From positions 806,001-870,000 of the forward strand of contig NZ_CP119520.1 in assembly GCF_029223865.1 (NCBI RefSeq): a DNA stretch of 64,000 nt, written 5' to 3'. Shown in pieces: positions 50,101 through 59,095 of the stretch. The DNA is from Telluria mixta. Its GTDB lineage: Bacteria > Pseudomonadota > Gammaproteobacteria > Burkholderiales > Burkholderiaceae_D. Below the pieces are notes generated by a model. It had not been told where the DNA came from. It saw only the letters and a list, made by a program, of their open reading frames with translations, and did not search any database. The stretch's first letter is position 1. Each line of letters opens with the position of its first letter. The position numbers and the translations under genes are program-made.

Positions 50101-51038
50101 GGTGATGCGATTGTACCAATCTCTTCCAATGCCGCGTACACGCGCTTGCCCAGCTTCCTCGCCGTCGCCACCATCAGGTCCGCCCCTTCCGACGCGCCGC
50201 CGATGCGCAGCACCGCGTCGCACCGCTCCAGCAGGCGCTGTGCGTGCGGGTGAAACACGGCGTCGTACACCGCATCCCCCGGCGCCTTCGAGCCGGCCAG
50301 CCGCACCGTCGGCAGCGCGAGCCATTCGCCCAGCACGGGCAGGTGCCCAGCCTCGTAGAGCGGCATCACGCACGCCTCCATCGCCGCGACGTTGGCCGCG
50401 ATACGATCGGGATCGCCTTCCGTGCCGGACCGGTACGGGCCCGCGATCAGGATCATCATGCCGCGCGGCGCGAACAGGTGCGCCTGCGCGTACTGCAGCA
50501 GCATGATCGTCTTGCCGTCGACGATGCCCCTGCCGATCATGGCCAGCGCCGCGTCGATGTCCAGTTCCAGCACGTCCAGGCGCTCGCCCTCTTCCGCCAC
50601 GCCGCCGCCGGGTCCCACGCGGTCGCGCGCCTCGTACTCGGCCACGAAGAAGTGCAGGCGCTCCGTCACGCTGCCCGGACTCATGAACGCATCCCACAGG
50701 CGCTGCACGGTGCCGACGCGGTAGCCCGTCTCTTCTTCGACCTCGGCCCGGATGCGTGCTTCCGGACTCGCGCCATCGAGCAGGCCGGCGGCCGCCTCGA
50801 CGAGGTAGCCGTCGTGGCCGTTCACATAGGCCGGCAGGCGGAACTGACGCGTCAGCACGACGGTGCGGCGTGCGCGATTGTAGAGCAGTAAGGTCGCGCC
50901 ATTGCCCCGGTCATAGGTTTCCCGGGTCTGCACATCCCAGCCGCCGTCCTCCGTACGCAGCGCGAACGTCGTCTTGTTCAGGATGCCCCAGTCGTCCGAC
51001 AGCAGCTCGACCTGCCTGATTTCCACACGATCCTGCAC
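50097..51038 (-). CDS. Nudix hydrolase (NudK-like) fused to a DUF4406-like domain
   Basis: A 313-residue fusion. Residues 1-190 are a NudK-type Nudix hydrolase with AAAGLLDGASPEARIRAEVE and EEETGYRV, the Nudix box with the catalytic Glu cluster. Residues ~193-313 begin MMILIAGPYRSGTEGDPD and have a nucleoside deoxyribosyltransferase-like (DUF4406) layout, with a RIGGASEGADLMVATARKLG end. NudK hydrolyses GDP-mannose or ADP-ribose; the second domain would cut or swap a nucleobase, so the pair could act on one nucleotide. The start is a GTG at 51038 with GGGAG six bases before it. Divergent from the DeoR gene. Confidence 0.8.
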   Translation of the reverse strand: MQDRVEIRQVELLSDDWGILNKTTFALRTEDGGWDVQTRETYDRGNGATLLLYNRARRTVVLTRQFRLPAYVNGHDGYLVEAAAGLLDGASPEARIRAEVEEETGYRVGTVQRLWDAFMSPGSVTERLHFFVAEYEARDRVGPGGGVAEEGERLDVLELDIDAALAMIGRGIVDGKTIMLLQYAQAHLFAPRGMMILIAGPYRSGTEGDPDRIAANVAAMEACVMPLYEAGHLPVLGEWLALPTVRLAGSKAPGDAVYDAVFHPHAQRLLERCDAVLRIGGASEGADLMVATARKLGKRVYAALEEIGTIASP

Positions 51039-51090
51039 GATATTCTCCCGTCATTGAAGTTCGTGTAAACTATCGTGCAATATCGTGCAA
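51034..51090. promoter_or_regulatory. Repeat operator between the Nudix and DeoR genes
   Basis: TATCGTGCAA occurs twice in tandem (51071-51080 and 51081-51090), and TGCACGATA (51034-51042) is an inverse copy 28 bases away, next to the Nudix start codon. The site lies between two divergent genes, one of which codes for a DeoR-family regulator. That is the usual setting for autoregulation of both sides by the DeoR protein, whose operators are often repeated. Confidence 0.65.
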
Positions 51091-51114
51091 AGTCAAGCAC
51101 GGCGAAAGGACAGC

Positions 51115-51876
51115 ATGCTGACGAGCCAGCGAAAACAGTATCTGATGGACGTATTGCGGCGCGACGGCCAGATCGTCGCCACGAAGATGAGCGCGGAACT
51201 CGGGGTTTCGGAAGACACGGTCCGGCGCGACCTGCGCGAGCTGGCGAAGGAAGGCCTGCTGCAGCGCGTGCACGGCGGCGCCCTGCCCGCCAGCCCGGCG
51301 CTGGCGGACTTCGCCACGCGCCACGGCATCGCCACCGACGACAAGGCCGCCATCGGCCGCGCCGCCGCCGCGCTCGTGCAGCCGGGCCAGGTCGTGTTCG
51401 TCGACGGCGGCACCACATGCGCGCAACTCGTGCGCGCGCTGCCGCGGCGCCTGGGCGCGACGGTCGTCACGCACAGCCCCTCCATCGCGATGGAGCTGAT
51501 GGACCATCCGGACATCGAGGTCATCATGCTCGGCGGCCGCCTGTTCCGCCACTCGGCCGTCGGCGTGGGTGCGGCGACGCTGGAAGCCATCGCACAGATC
51601 CGCGCCGATACCTATTTCATGGGGGTGACCAGCGTGCATCCGGAGAGCGGGCTGTCGACCGGCGATTACGAAGAGGCCTGCATCAAGCGGGCGCTATGCC
51701 ATGCGGCGGCGGAGACCGTCGTGCTGGCGTCGTCGGAGAAGCTGGCCACCGCGTCGCCGTATCGCATTGTCGGGCTGTCCGAGATCAGTGGGATGGTGGT
51801 GCCGGCGGCGACCGGTGAGGAGGTGTTGCGGCCGTATCGGGAGATGGGGATTGCGTTGACGCTGGCGGCGCACTAG
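51115..51876 (+). CDS. DeoR/GlpR-family transcriptional regulator
   Basis: A 253-residue regulator. The amino winged helix (about 5-58) has RQYL-like RKQYLMDVLRRDGQIVA and VSEDTVRRDLRELAKEG, the DeoR helix-turn-helix. The carboxy sugar-phosphate-sensing domain has FVDGGTTCAQLVRAL and LASSEKLATASPYRI. AAAGGA precedes the ATG at 51115. It is divergent from the Nudix operon over the repeats at 51034-51090 and is probably its repressor. The inducer is likely a sugar phosphate or nucleotide derived from the Nudix product (inference). Confidence 0.9.
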   Translation: MLTSQRKQYLMDVLRRDGQIVATKMSAELGVSEDTVRRDLRELAKEGLLQRVHGGALPASPALADFATRHGIATDDKAAIGRAAAALVQPGQVVFVDGGTTCAQLVRALPRRLGATVVTHSPSIAMELMDHPDIEVIMLGGRLFRHSAVGVGAATLEAIAQIRADTYFMGVTSVHPESGLSTGDYEEACIKRALCHAAAETVVLASSEKLATASPYRIVGLSEISGMVVPAATGEEVLRPYREMGIALTLAAH

Positions 51877-52406
51877 CGGCAGGTCGGCTCCACGTCGTAC
51901 CCGAGATAATAGTAATAGCTCGCGTAGGGCTTCCTGTCGGCCAGCCGGTGGTAGAGCCGTACCCGCATTCCTTCGCCCGAGTAGCAGGTGCGTACGAAGA
52001 CCGGGTCGCCGGCCTGCAGGGTGACCTGATACGTGCCGCGGCCTTTCTTCGTCACCGTTTGCATGCCTTCGAAGCCGTAAGCCTGATCCGGCTCGGGTTT
52101 CCTTGCTCCGCTGAACTGGACGGTGTGGCTGAAGATGGGTTTGACTTCGTCCGCCACGAACTTGACCGTATCGTCATCTGTTTTGCGCGCGGGCTTGCGG
52201 GCCGTGGCCTTGACGCAGCACCCCATGCTGACCCGGTCGACGAGCGCGTACGACAGGTCGCCCTTCGGTGCTCTTTGGGACTCGCTGTACAGGACGGCCT
52301 TGCCTGTATCGGCAATGTCGATGAAATAGAACGGGGCGTCGGCCGCGCTCACGATTGAGGAGGCCAGCAGCAGGGACAGGGCAAGAGGCCGGAAAATCGT
52401 CATCAT
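51873..52406 (-). CDS. Exported protein of unknown function
   Basis: A 177-residue protein with a signal peptide (IFRPLALSLLLASSIVSA). The mature part has CCVKATARKPARKT, with an adjacent Cys pair, and a Tyr-rich end (YASYYYYLGYDVEPTC). It is convergent with the DeoR gene, overlapping by four bases at the stops. I do not recognise a family. The likely location is the periplasm. Confidence 0.6.
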   Translation of the reverse strand: MMTIFRPLALSLLLASSIVSAADAPFYFIDIADTGKAVLYSESQRAPKGDLSYALVDRVSMGCCVKATARKPARKTDDDTVKFVADEVKPIFSHTVQFSGARKPEPDQAYGFEGMQTVTKKGRGTYQVTLQAGDPVFVRTCYSGEGMRVRLYHRLADRKPYASYYYYLGYDVEPTCR

Positions 52407-52507
52407 GGTGGCACGTTATCATGTCAATGTTGCAACATTCTACACCATGGCAATGGGCGCCTGAGCAGCGCCAAATCGGGACACCACTCAGGCACGGCAA
52501 CCTTTAC

Positions 52508-52927
52508 TTACCGCCGGCAGCTCAACCGCACCGACTCATTTTCGCGCGCAACGATGCGGACTGCCTCGCTGTCACCGCACCGATACACGATGCGCAGCCG
52601 CTTCGGTTCCCCGCGCGCCGGATCGCCGCACAGCTGATTGTCTGCGCGGACGGTGCCGCGATTGCGCTCGACCTGATAGCGCACGGCGCGGCGTGCGTCG
52701 CAGGACGCGAAATGCGTGCCGTATTCGGCGTCTTCGACAAATACGCGCCAGCCGCGGCCTTCTCCGCGGCCGCCGCCGGCTTCGCGCAGGCCGGCGGCGT
52801 AACCGTCGTCATAGCCGCGGCGGTATTCGGCGCTCTGCGCGAACGCGGACGTGGTGGCGGCGCTCAGGGCCAGGATGGCAGCGATGCGCAGGAGGGGGCG
52901 CTTGGTGCCCATCATTTTGAACGTCAT
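52508..52927 (-). CDS. Exported Cys-rich small protein of unknown function
   Basis: A 139-residue protein with a signal peptide ending ATTSAFAQS. A Tyr/Gly-rich head (AEYRRGYDDGYAAG) leads to a mature domain with four Cys in two likely pairs (FASCDARR, NQLCGDPA, IVYRCGDS, VRLSCRR). GGGAG lies before the start at 52927. It is preceded by the DUF488 gene in the other direction, with 137 bases between starts. No family is recognised. Confidence 0.6.
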   Translation of the reverse strand: MTFKMMGTKRPLLRIAAILALSAATTSAFAQSAEYRRGYDDGYAAGLREAGGGRGEGRGWRVFVEDAEYGTHFASCDARRAVRYQVERNRGTVRADNQLCGDPARGEPKRLRIVYRCGDSEAVRIVARENESVRLSCRR

Positions 52928-53064
52928 TTTTATTCTCCCGAATGAAGTGGATGACTTCATGCTAGCGCGCACGCCAGAAACGCTCTGTTCGGTCGCTGTA
53001 AGAGACGTTTCAGTCTGTAAGGAAGCGAGCACCCCGCCCTGCACGGCCGTGCCAGAATGGAGCC

Positions 53065-53616
53065 ATGACACCCGCCCCCGTCTGCACCATCGGCCATTCG
53101 AACCGCACGATCGAGGAGTTTATCGGACTGCTCTGGCAGAACGGCATCGCCTGCCTGCTCGACATCCGCACGGTGCCGAAGTCGCGCCACAATCCGCAGT
53201 TCGGGCAGGATGAACTCGCGGCGTCGCTGGCCGATGCGGGCATCGAATATCGGTACCTGAAAGGCCTCGGCGGCCTGCGCCGGCCGCTCAAGGATTCGCC
53301 GAATGCCGCCTGGCGCAACACGTCGTTCCGCGGCTACGCGGACTACATGCAGACCGACGAATTCGCGGCCAACGTCGACGCGGTCATCGAGCTCGCGCAG
53401 ACCCGCACCTGCGCGCTGATGTGCGCGGAAGCGGTGCCGTGGCGCTGCCACCGCTCGCTCGTCGCCGATGCGCTGCTGGTGCGCGGTGTGCCCGTCGACG
53501 ACATCATCGATGCGCGCCAGCGCAAGCCGCACAAGCTGACGCGCTTCGCCCACGTCGAGGGCCTGCGCATCACGTATCCGCCGGAACAACCGGAACTGGA
53601 CTTCGGGCCAGCCTAG
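53065..53616 (+). CDS. DUF488 family protein
   Basis: A 183-residue DUF488 protein. It has TIGHSNRTIEEFIGLL near the start, DIRTVPKSRHNPQF, and the Cys-containing ALMCAEAVPWRCHRSLVAD near residue 115. The last holds the conserved Cys-x4-Cys type pattern of the family. The function is unknown, but the SNRTIEEF and RCHR motifs suggest nucleic-acid or nucleotide binding. It overlaps the convergent MBL-fold gene by four bases at the stops. Confidence 0.88.
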   Translation: MTPAPVCTIGHSNRTIEEFIGLLWQNGIACLLDIRTVPKSRHNPQFGQDELAASLADAGIEYRYLKGLGGLRRPLKDSPNAAWRNTSFRGYADYMQTDEFAANVDAVIELAQTRTCALMCAEAVPWRCHRSLVADALLVRGVPVDDIIDARQRKPHKLTRFAHVEGLRITYPPEQPELDFGPA

Positions 53617-54950
53617 CGGGCCTGCAATCGCCGCAACTGCGCCCGCTGGTAGGCGCCGAAACCCTCGCTGAACAGGCAGCGGACCAGCGGATCCTCGACC
53701 ACGTCGGCCTGCGCCAGATCGCGCTCCGTGTCCGCATCGAACACCGCATCGTTGATGCGCATGTACAGCGACGTCAGCGACTCGCCCAGTTCCAGCGCCG
53801 CGTACAGCTTCACGGCCGGGATGTCGGTGGTCCAGCCCAGTGGCCCGTCTTCGACAGGGTCCGCGCTGCCCGGCGACAGCCGGTAGCGGAAGCGCGTCAC
53901 CTCGCCCACGTGATCGTAGATCGACAACTGCCAGACGCGCGGGCTGTCGAAATACTCGCTTTCGTCATCGAGCGCGGCGTAGCGGTCGGCCAGATCGATG
54001 CGGCAGAAGTCCAGCACGCGCGTCCACTGGTCCGTGGTCAGCGCGGGGAAATGGCGCGCGATGTCGGCCGTGGGCGGTGCATCCGCATTGCCTTCGTAGA
54101 CGTAGTCGACGTCCTGTGCGCCGACGGGGATGACCCAGTCCAGCGGCGGCGCGGGACGGAACCCGTCCGCATCCAGCACCATCGACACCGACGGATCCAT
54201 GCGCACGACCTGCGCGTGCGGCAGCACCGCCCCCACCTCGTCCGTGAAACGGGCATACGAGATCGGAAAGAAGGCGCGGTTGTACCACGACCAGGGTTCG
54301 AGCTGGAACTGGCAGGAACTCGGCACGACGAAGCGCGGGTCCAGCGCTTGCAACTGATCCAGCCACTCCTCCGGCAGCGCGGGCGGCGCGGGCGTGGCCC
54401 GCGATGGGGCCAGCACCTCGATCTCGCGCATGGGCTGGAACGGAAACAGCACGAGGTCCCACGGCTTCTCGGCAACGAGGCGCGCGAGCGCCGCATCGTC
54501 TATCCACGAGTCGACCACGTTCAGGACGTTCAGCCCGGCGGCGCGAACCTGGAACATCGAATCGACCTCGGCATCCATCGCTTCGCGCGGCACGACCTGG
54601 AACGGGCCGACGTCCACCGGCACGTTCAGCTGCAGCGCGTGCACGTTCGTGAAACCCAGCTCGCGCACCATGTCGAACAGCTCGTCGAACAGGCAGTAGA
54701 TGTACAGCGGCGTCGCGCGGTCCAGCAGGTCCAGGCTCTCGAGCGAGCAGTGGTCGTCGTGGAAGTGCGAGATGAAGACGGCGTCGAAGCGCTGGCGCCG
54801 GATCAGCGCTTCGTCGAAGCGCACGTCCGGGAACGCGTGGCAGTTGCGGCTGAACGGGTTTTCGAAGATGGTGTCGAAAGCGATGCGGGTGCCTTCGCAT
54901 GCGAACACGTAGCCCGCATGCAGGATCCGCGATACCGTCAGCGCGGCCAT
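53613..54950 (-). CDS. MBL-fold metallohydrolase (UlaG-like) protein
   Basis: A 445-residue protein. The amino domain (1-230) has the metallo-beta-lactamase fold, with ISHFHDDHCSLES giving the H-x-H-x-D-H metal ligands. The rest is a separate ~200-residue domain that I do not recognise. The similarity is to RNase J/UlaG-like proteins, not to antibiotic beta-lactamases. The ATG at 54950 is next to the stop of the preceding small gene (TAATG), so they are cotranscribed. The substrate is unknown. Confidence 0.82.
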   Translation of the reverse strand: MAALTVSRILHAGYVFACEGTRIAFDTIFENPFSRNCHAFPDVRFDEALIRRQRFDAVFISHFHDDHCSLESLDLLDRATPLYIYCLFDELFDMVRELGFTNVHALQLNVPVDVGPFQVVPREAMDAEVDSMFQVRAAGLNVLNVVDSWIDDAALARLVAEKPWDLVLFPFQPMREIEVLAPSRATPAPPALPEEWLDQLQALDPRFVVPSSCQFQLEPWSWYNRAFFPISYARFTDEVGAVLPHAQVVRMDPSVSMVLDADGFRPAPPLDWVIPVGAQDVDYVYEGNADAPPTADIARHFPALTTDQWTRVLDFCRIDLADRYAALDDESEYFDSPRVWQLSIYDHVGEVTRFRYRLSPGSADPVEDGPLGWTTDIPAVKLYAALELGESLTSLYMRINDAVFDADTERDLAQADVVEDPLVRCLFSEGFGAYQRAQLRRLQAR

Positions 54951-55177
54951 TAATCCAACCGCTTCAGGCGCTGCCCCAGGATACCCCAGCGGCAATCGAC
55001 GCCGTCCAGCTGCGCGCACAGCGCCCAGCCCGTGCCGATCTTCTCGACCGTGACGGGGGTCTCGATTTCCTTGGCCAGCTTCTCGGCCCAGCCGCGCGCG
55101 GCACCCTGGCCCTTGAACAGTTCATTGCCTTCGTAGATGACGGTGGCGTCGAAAACTGGCGTGGCGAATATGGTCAT
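54950..55177 (-). CDS. Small conserved-looking hypothetical protein
   Basis: A 75-residue protein with an alpha/beta layout (FDATVIYEGNELFKGQGAAR, ETPVTVEKIGTGW) and the end DCRWGILGQRLKRL. GGAGG lies before the start at 55177. It is coupled to the MBL gene by a one-base overlap. No family recognised. It may be a partner or regulator of the MBL protein. Confidence 0.65.
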   Translation of the reverse strand: MTIFATPVFDATVIYEGNELFKGQGAARGWAEKLAKEIETPVTVEKIGTGWALCAQLDGVDCRWGILGQRLKRLD

Positions 55178-55309
55178 GGTGTCCTCCGGTTGATGCAGAC
55201 CGCTATCCTACCATTCCGCCGTATCACGCCATAACACATCCACGTCCGATTTAAAAAAATCATGGCCGGGCACGCATACCGCTCGGCTATCATTTGAGGG
55301 CGACATTCC

Positions 55310-55321
55310 GTTAACGTTAAC
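55310..55321 (+). promoter_or_regulatory. LacI-type operator palindrome upstream of the PL8 lyase
   Basis: GTTAACGTTAAC is a perfect 12-bp palindrome with a central CG, the form favoured by LacI-family regulators, which typically bind a central CG step. It lies 21 bases before the start of the lyase gene and downstream of a possible -10 (TATCAT, 55288-55293). Binding there would block transcription. No LacI gene is in the window. Confidence 0.55.
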
Positions 55322-55342
55322 ACAAACGATGGAGACCACGCC

Positions 55343-58279
55343 ATGCCAACCCGAGTTCCCCTCCTGCTGCTGGCCGCTGCCCTGAGCGCCTGCGGCGGCG
55401 CCACGCAGGACGACGCCGCCGCACCCGCGCAACTGTCGATGTCCGGCGGCGGCCACCTGGAAGCCGCCACCGCCGACGAATACGACACGCTGCGCGCCAA
55501 ATGGAGCCTGCAACTGACCGGCGGCAGCACCGTGAACACGGCGGATCCCGACATCGCCGCGCAGATCGCGACCCTCACAAACACGGCCCAGGGCTATTGG
55601 GACACGCTGCAGACGGCATCTGGCCGCACTTACCTGTGGAGCGACCTCGCCACGTGGACGAAGTCGACGACGGTCACGCAGACCTATAGCCGCCTGCTCG
55701 CGATGGCGCTGGCATATTCGACGACGGGCTCCTCGCTGCAGGGGAACGCTTCGCTGCGCGCGGCGATCCTGTCGGGACTGGACTGGATGAACGCGAACCA
55801 CTACGGCAGCGGCATCGCGAAATACGACAACTGGTGGGACTGGGAGATCGGCTCGCCCCAGGCGCTGAACGACATCACGGTGCTGATGTACGGCCAGCTC
55901 TCCGCCACGCAGATCGCCAACCACGTCGCCGCCGTCGATTACTACGTGCCCGATCCGACGAAGCGCACCGGCACGACACTCGTCGAGACGGGCGCCAACC
56001 GGCTGGACAAGGCGGCGGTCGTCGCGCTGCGCGGCGTGGTCGGCAAGTCGACCACGAAGATCGCGCAGGGCCGCGACGCCATCAGCCAGGCCCTCCTCTA
56101 TGTCACGAGCGGCGACGGCTTTTATGCGGACGGTTCGTTCATCCAGCACACGAACGTCGCCTACACCGGCAGCTACGGCCTCGTGCTGGTGGCCGACATC
56201 GCGCGCCTGTACTACCTGCTGAACGGCTCCACGTGGGCGGTCACCGATGCCAACGCCGGCAATGTCTACGACTGGTATGCGAACGGCTACAAGCCGCTGG
56301 TCTACCAGGGCGCCATGATGGATGCGATGCGCGGGCGCGCGATCTCGCGCCAGGCGTCGACGGACCATGACGCGGGCCGCTCGCTGACGGTGTCGCTGTC
56401 CCGCCTCGCGAAAGGCGCGCCGGCCGCCAACGCCGCCGCGATCAACAGCACGGTCAAGCACTGGATGCAGCGCGACACCACGTTCGCGAACTACTACACG
56501 GGCCTTAGTCTCTACGACATCGCCAATCTGAAAGGCATCGTGGCGGACAGCGGCATCACGCCCGATCCGGAGCAGATCCAGACGCACGTCTTCGCCAGCA
56601 TGGACCGCGCGCTGCACAGCTACGCCGGCTATTCGAGCATGGTGTCGCTGTTCTCGACGCGTGTCGCGGCCTTCGAATACGGCAACGGCGAGAACCTCAA
56701 GGGCTGGTGGACGGGCGCCGGCATGACCTATGTGTACAACAACGACCTCAAACAGTTCTCCGGCGATTACTGGCCCACGGTGAATCAGGCACGCCTGCCC
56801 GGCACGACGACGGACGGCTCGGGCAGCGGCACGCCGGCCAGCTTCGGCAACTACCCGAACACGTACAGCTGGGCGGGCGGTTCGGAAGTCGACAACCTGC
56901 ACGCGACAGCCGGCCTGCAGTTCTCGATGTCCAAGGTGACCGGCTCCACCTTGCAGGGCAAGAAGTCGTGGTTCCTGTTCGGCGACAAGATCATCGCACT
57001 GGGCTCCGGCATCGGGAACACGGATGGCCGCACGGTCGAGACCATCGTCGAGAACCGCAAGCTGACCGCGGCCGGCAACAACGCATTGACGGTGAACGGC
57101 CTGTCGATGCCGACGACGAGCGGCTGGTCCGCCACGACGACCAGCGTGCAATGGGCGCACCTGGCGGGCAACGTGAGCGGTGCCGACATCGGCTACTGGT
57201 TCCCCGCTCCTGTGAACCTGTCCGGCCTGCGCGAGACCCGCAGCGGCAGCTGGCAGCAGGTCAACACGGGCGGCGCCGCCACGACGGTGACGAACACCTT
57301 CCTCAGCCTCGCGCTGAACCATGGCGCGGGCCCGACGAACGCCTCGTACGCGTACGTGATCCTGCCCAACTACACGGCGGCGCGCACGGCATCGTTCGCC
57401 GCCAGCCCGACGGTCGCCATCCTCGAGAACAGCCTTGACGCGCATGCCGCCCGCGACACGGCAGCCGGCGTCACGGGCGTCAACTTCTGGAACGATGCGA
57501 CGAAGACCGTCAACGACGCGGCCGGCGCTTACCTGACGAGCAACCGCAAGGCCTCCGTCACCGTGCGCGACACGGGGTCGGAGCTGCACATCGGCGTTGC
57601 CGATCCGACACAGGCCAACACGGGCACGATCAACCTCGAGCTCAATCGCAGCGCGTGGCAGGTGATCAGCAAGGACCCGGCCGTGACGGTGACGCAGCTG
57701 TACCCGACGATCAAGCTGATCGTGAATGTCAACGCGTCGGCCGGCCGCACCTACGCCGTGCGGCTGGCGGAAGGCACGACGGTGGCGCTGGCGCCCGTCG
57801 CCGACGCCTACGTGCAGGACGGCGCCTCGGCCGGCACCAGCTTCGGCACGGCGAACACGCTCGTCGTCAAGAACGATGGCGTGGGCTACGCGCGCCAGGC
57901 CGCGCTGAAGTTCGACGTGTCCGGCATCACCGGCACGATCGCGGGCGCGACCCTGGCGATGGTGCCGACGAGCGTGGGTGCCGTGAACACGTTCAGCAAC
58001 CGCGTGTCGCTGCTCGCCTCGGATACCTGGACGGAGACGGGGCTCACGTGGAACACGATGCCGGCCGTGTCGTCCGTGCTCGGCACGTGGGTCGTCGGCG
58101 CGGCTGGGCAAGCTGTCATGCTGGACGTGACGTCGGCCGTCACGCTTGCTGCGGGCGGCGATAAACTGGTGTCGCTGAAGGTCGATTCACCAACGAACGT
58201 CGGCGCGAACGGGTGGGTGAATTACGGCTCGCGCGAGGCAGCGGCGAACCGGCCGGTGTTGTACGTCGTGGTCCACTGA
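55343..58279 (+). CDS. Polysaccharide lyase family 8 with C-terminal carbohydrate-binding domain
   Basis: A 978-residue secreted lyase. A lipoprotein-type signal (LLAAALSACGG) is present. The alpha/alpha-toroid domain (about 50-400) has NWWDWEIGSPQALND with the conserved Asn-Trp region, DGSFIQHTNVAYTGSYG with the catalytic His and Tyr, and the Arg-rich AMRGRAISRQ. The central beta-sandwich runs to about 780. The last ~150 residues (ADAYVQDGASAG, a DNRLRE-type CBM) bind carbohydrate. PL8 enzymes cut hyaluronate, chondroitin or xanthan; which one is not clear here. Operator at 55310-55321 upstream. Confidence 0.85.
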   Translation: MPTRVPLLLLAAALSACGGATQDDAAAPAQLSMSGGGHLEAATADEYDTLRAKWSLQLTGGSTVNTADPDIAAQIATLTNTAQGYWDTLQTASGRTYLWSDLATWTKSTTVTQTYSRLLAMALAYSTTGSSLQGNASLRAAILSGLDWMNANHYGSGIAKYDNWWDWEIGSPQALNDITVLMYGQLSATQIANHVAAVDYYVPDPTKRTGTTLVETGANRLDKAAVVALRGVVGKSTTKIAQGRDAISQALLYVTSGDGFYADGSFIQHTNVAYTGSYGLVLVADIARLYYLLNGSTWAVTDANAGNVYDWYANGYKPLVYQGAMMDAMRGRAISRQASTDHDAGRSLTVSLSRLAKGAPAANAAAINSTVKHWMQRDTTFANYYTGLSLYDIANLKGIVADSGITPDPEQIQTHVFASMDRALHSYAGYSSMVSLFSTRVAAFEYGNGENLKGWWTGAGMTYVYNNDLKQFSGDYWPTVNQARLPGTTTDGSGSGTPASFGNYPNTYSWAGGSEVDNLHATAGLQFSMSKVTGSTLQGKKSWFLFGDKIIALGSGIGNTDGRTVETIVENRKLTAAGNNALTVNGLSMPTTSGWSATTTSVQWAHLAGNVSGADIGYWFPAPVNLSGLRETRSGSWQQVNTGGAATTVTNTFLSLALNHGAGPTNASYAYVILPNYTAARTASFAASPTVAILENSLDAHAARDTAAGVTGVNFWNDATKTVNDAAGAYLTSNRKASVTVRDTGSELHIGVADPTQANTGTINLELNRSAWQVISKDPAVTVTQLYPTIKLIVNVNASAGRTYAVRLAEGTTVALAPVADAYVQDGASAGTSFGTANTLVVKNDGVGYARQAALKFDVSGITGTIAGATLAMVPTSVGAVNTFSNRVSLLASDTWTETGLTWNTMPAVSSVLGTWVVGAAGQAVMLDVTSAVTLAAGGDKLVSLKVDSPTNVGANGWVNYGSREAAANRPVLYVVVH

Positions 58280-59095
58280 TCAGAGCACGAGGATCCCCTG
58301 CAACGACGAGATGCGCATGGGATCCGACCACGTGTCCAGCAGTGTGCCGTCCGCATCGAACACGAGCAGCTGCCGCCCCTTGTGCCCATTGTCCGGCCCA
58401 TGTCCCTGCCAGTTGGCCACGGCGATGCGGCCGTCGTCCAGCACCTGGAACGTCGCGTAGAAGAACGGCGCGACGGTCTCCGTCACCGCGTCCCTGCCGC
58501 CGAACGTGTGCACGAGACGTCCGTCCGCGTCGAAGCGCGCCATGAACGCACCGTAGCCCGCGGCGACGAGTGTCGCCCCGTCGGCCAGCCGCTCCGCCTT
58601 CCACGCATGTTCGAACCCCGGCGCGGCCAGCCGGCGCCGCGGCCGCAGCGCCGCATCCGTTTCGAGAATGTGGTCGTTGGTGCACAGCAGGTAGCCATCG
58701 CCCGCGGGCCGCATCAGGCGGACATAGTCGCCGTCACGGCGGGCGGTCGCGATCACGCGCAGGTCGGCGTCCAGCGTCAGCACGTCGATGCTGTTGTCGC
58801 CGCCGTCCAGGTTCATGCCCGTGACGAGCGTCGTGCCGTCGTCGAGCCGGCGCACGGCCGTCACGCCCGTCCAGCGGTCGCACGTGCGGACGATCTCTCC
58901 GCTGCCGGTGTCGATCTCGAAAAAGCCGCGTTCGAAGCCGACGAGGACGCGGCCCGGTCCGATACGCTGCAGATCGCGGGCCAGCGGAAAGTCGGCGAGG
59001 TCGCGCTGCCAGCCGAAGGCCGGGTCTTGCGTGTCGACCAGGTGCAGGCGCTGGCGGCCTTCGTCGATGGCGAGGAAGCGCAAGGCGAGCGTCAT
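58280..59095 (-). CDS. Propeller-like protein of unknown function
   Basis: A 271-residue protein of repeated beta strands with no signal peptide. There are at least five repeats of the form [L/V]-x-D-G-x-x-L/V (DGTTLVTG, DGYLLCTND, DGATLVAAG, DGRIAVANW, DGTLLDTW), as in beta-propellers. The sequence starts ALRFLAIDEGRQRLHLVD. Its ATG lies in the stop of the ATPase gene (ATGA), so it is the last gene of the GH35-PLC-ATPase-propeller operon. A sugar-lactone or glycan-binding role is only a guess. Confidence 0.65.
   Translation of the reverse strand: MTLALRFLAIDEGRQRLHLVDTQDPAFGWQRDLADFPLARDLQRIGPGRVLVGFERGFFEIDTGSGEIVRTCDRWTGVTAVRRLDDGTTLVTGMNLDGGDNSIDVLTLDADLRVIATARRDGDYVRLMRPAGDGYLLCTNDHILETDAALRPRRRLAAPGFEHAWKAERLADGATLVAAGYGAFMARFDADGRLVHTFGGRDAVTETVAPFFYATFQVLDDGRIAVANWQGHGPDNGHKGRQLLVFDADGTLLDTWSDPMRISSLQGILVL

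Noticed and set aside
55208..58111. A 967-codon minus frame opposite the PL8 lyase
   Set aside because: No domain, repetitive Arg/Val/Gly composition, and it mirrors the lyase codons.
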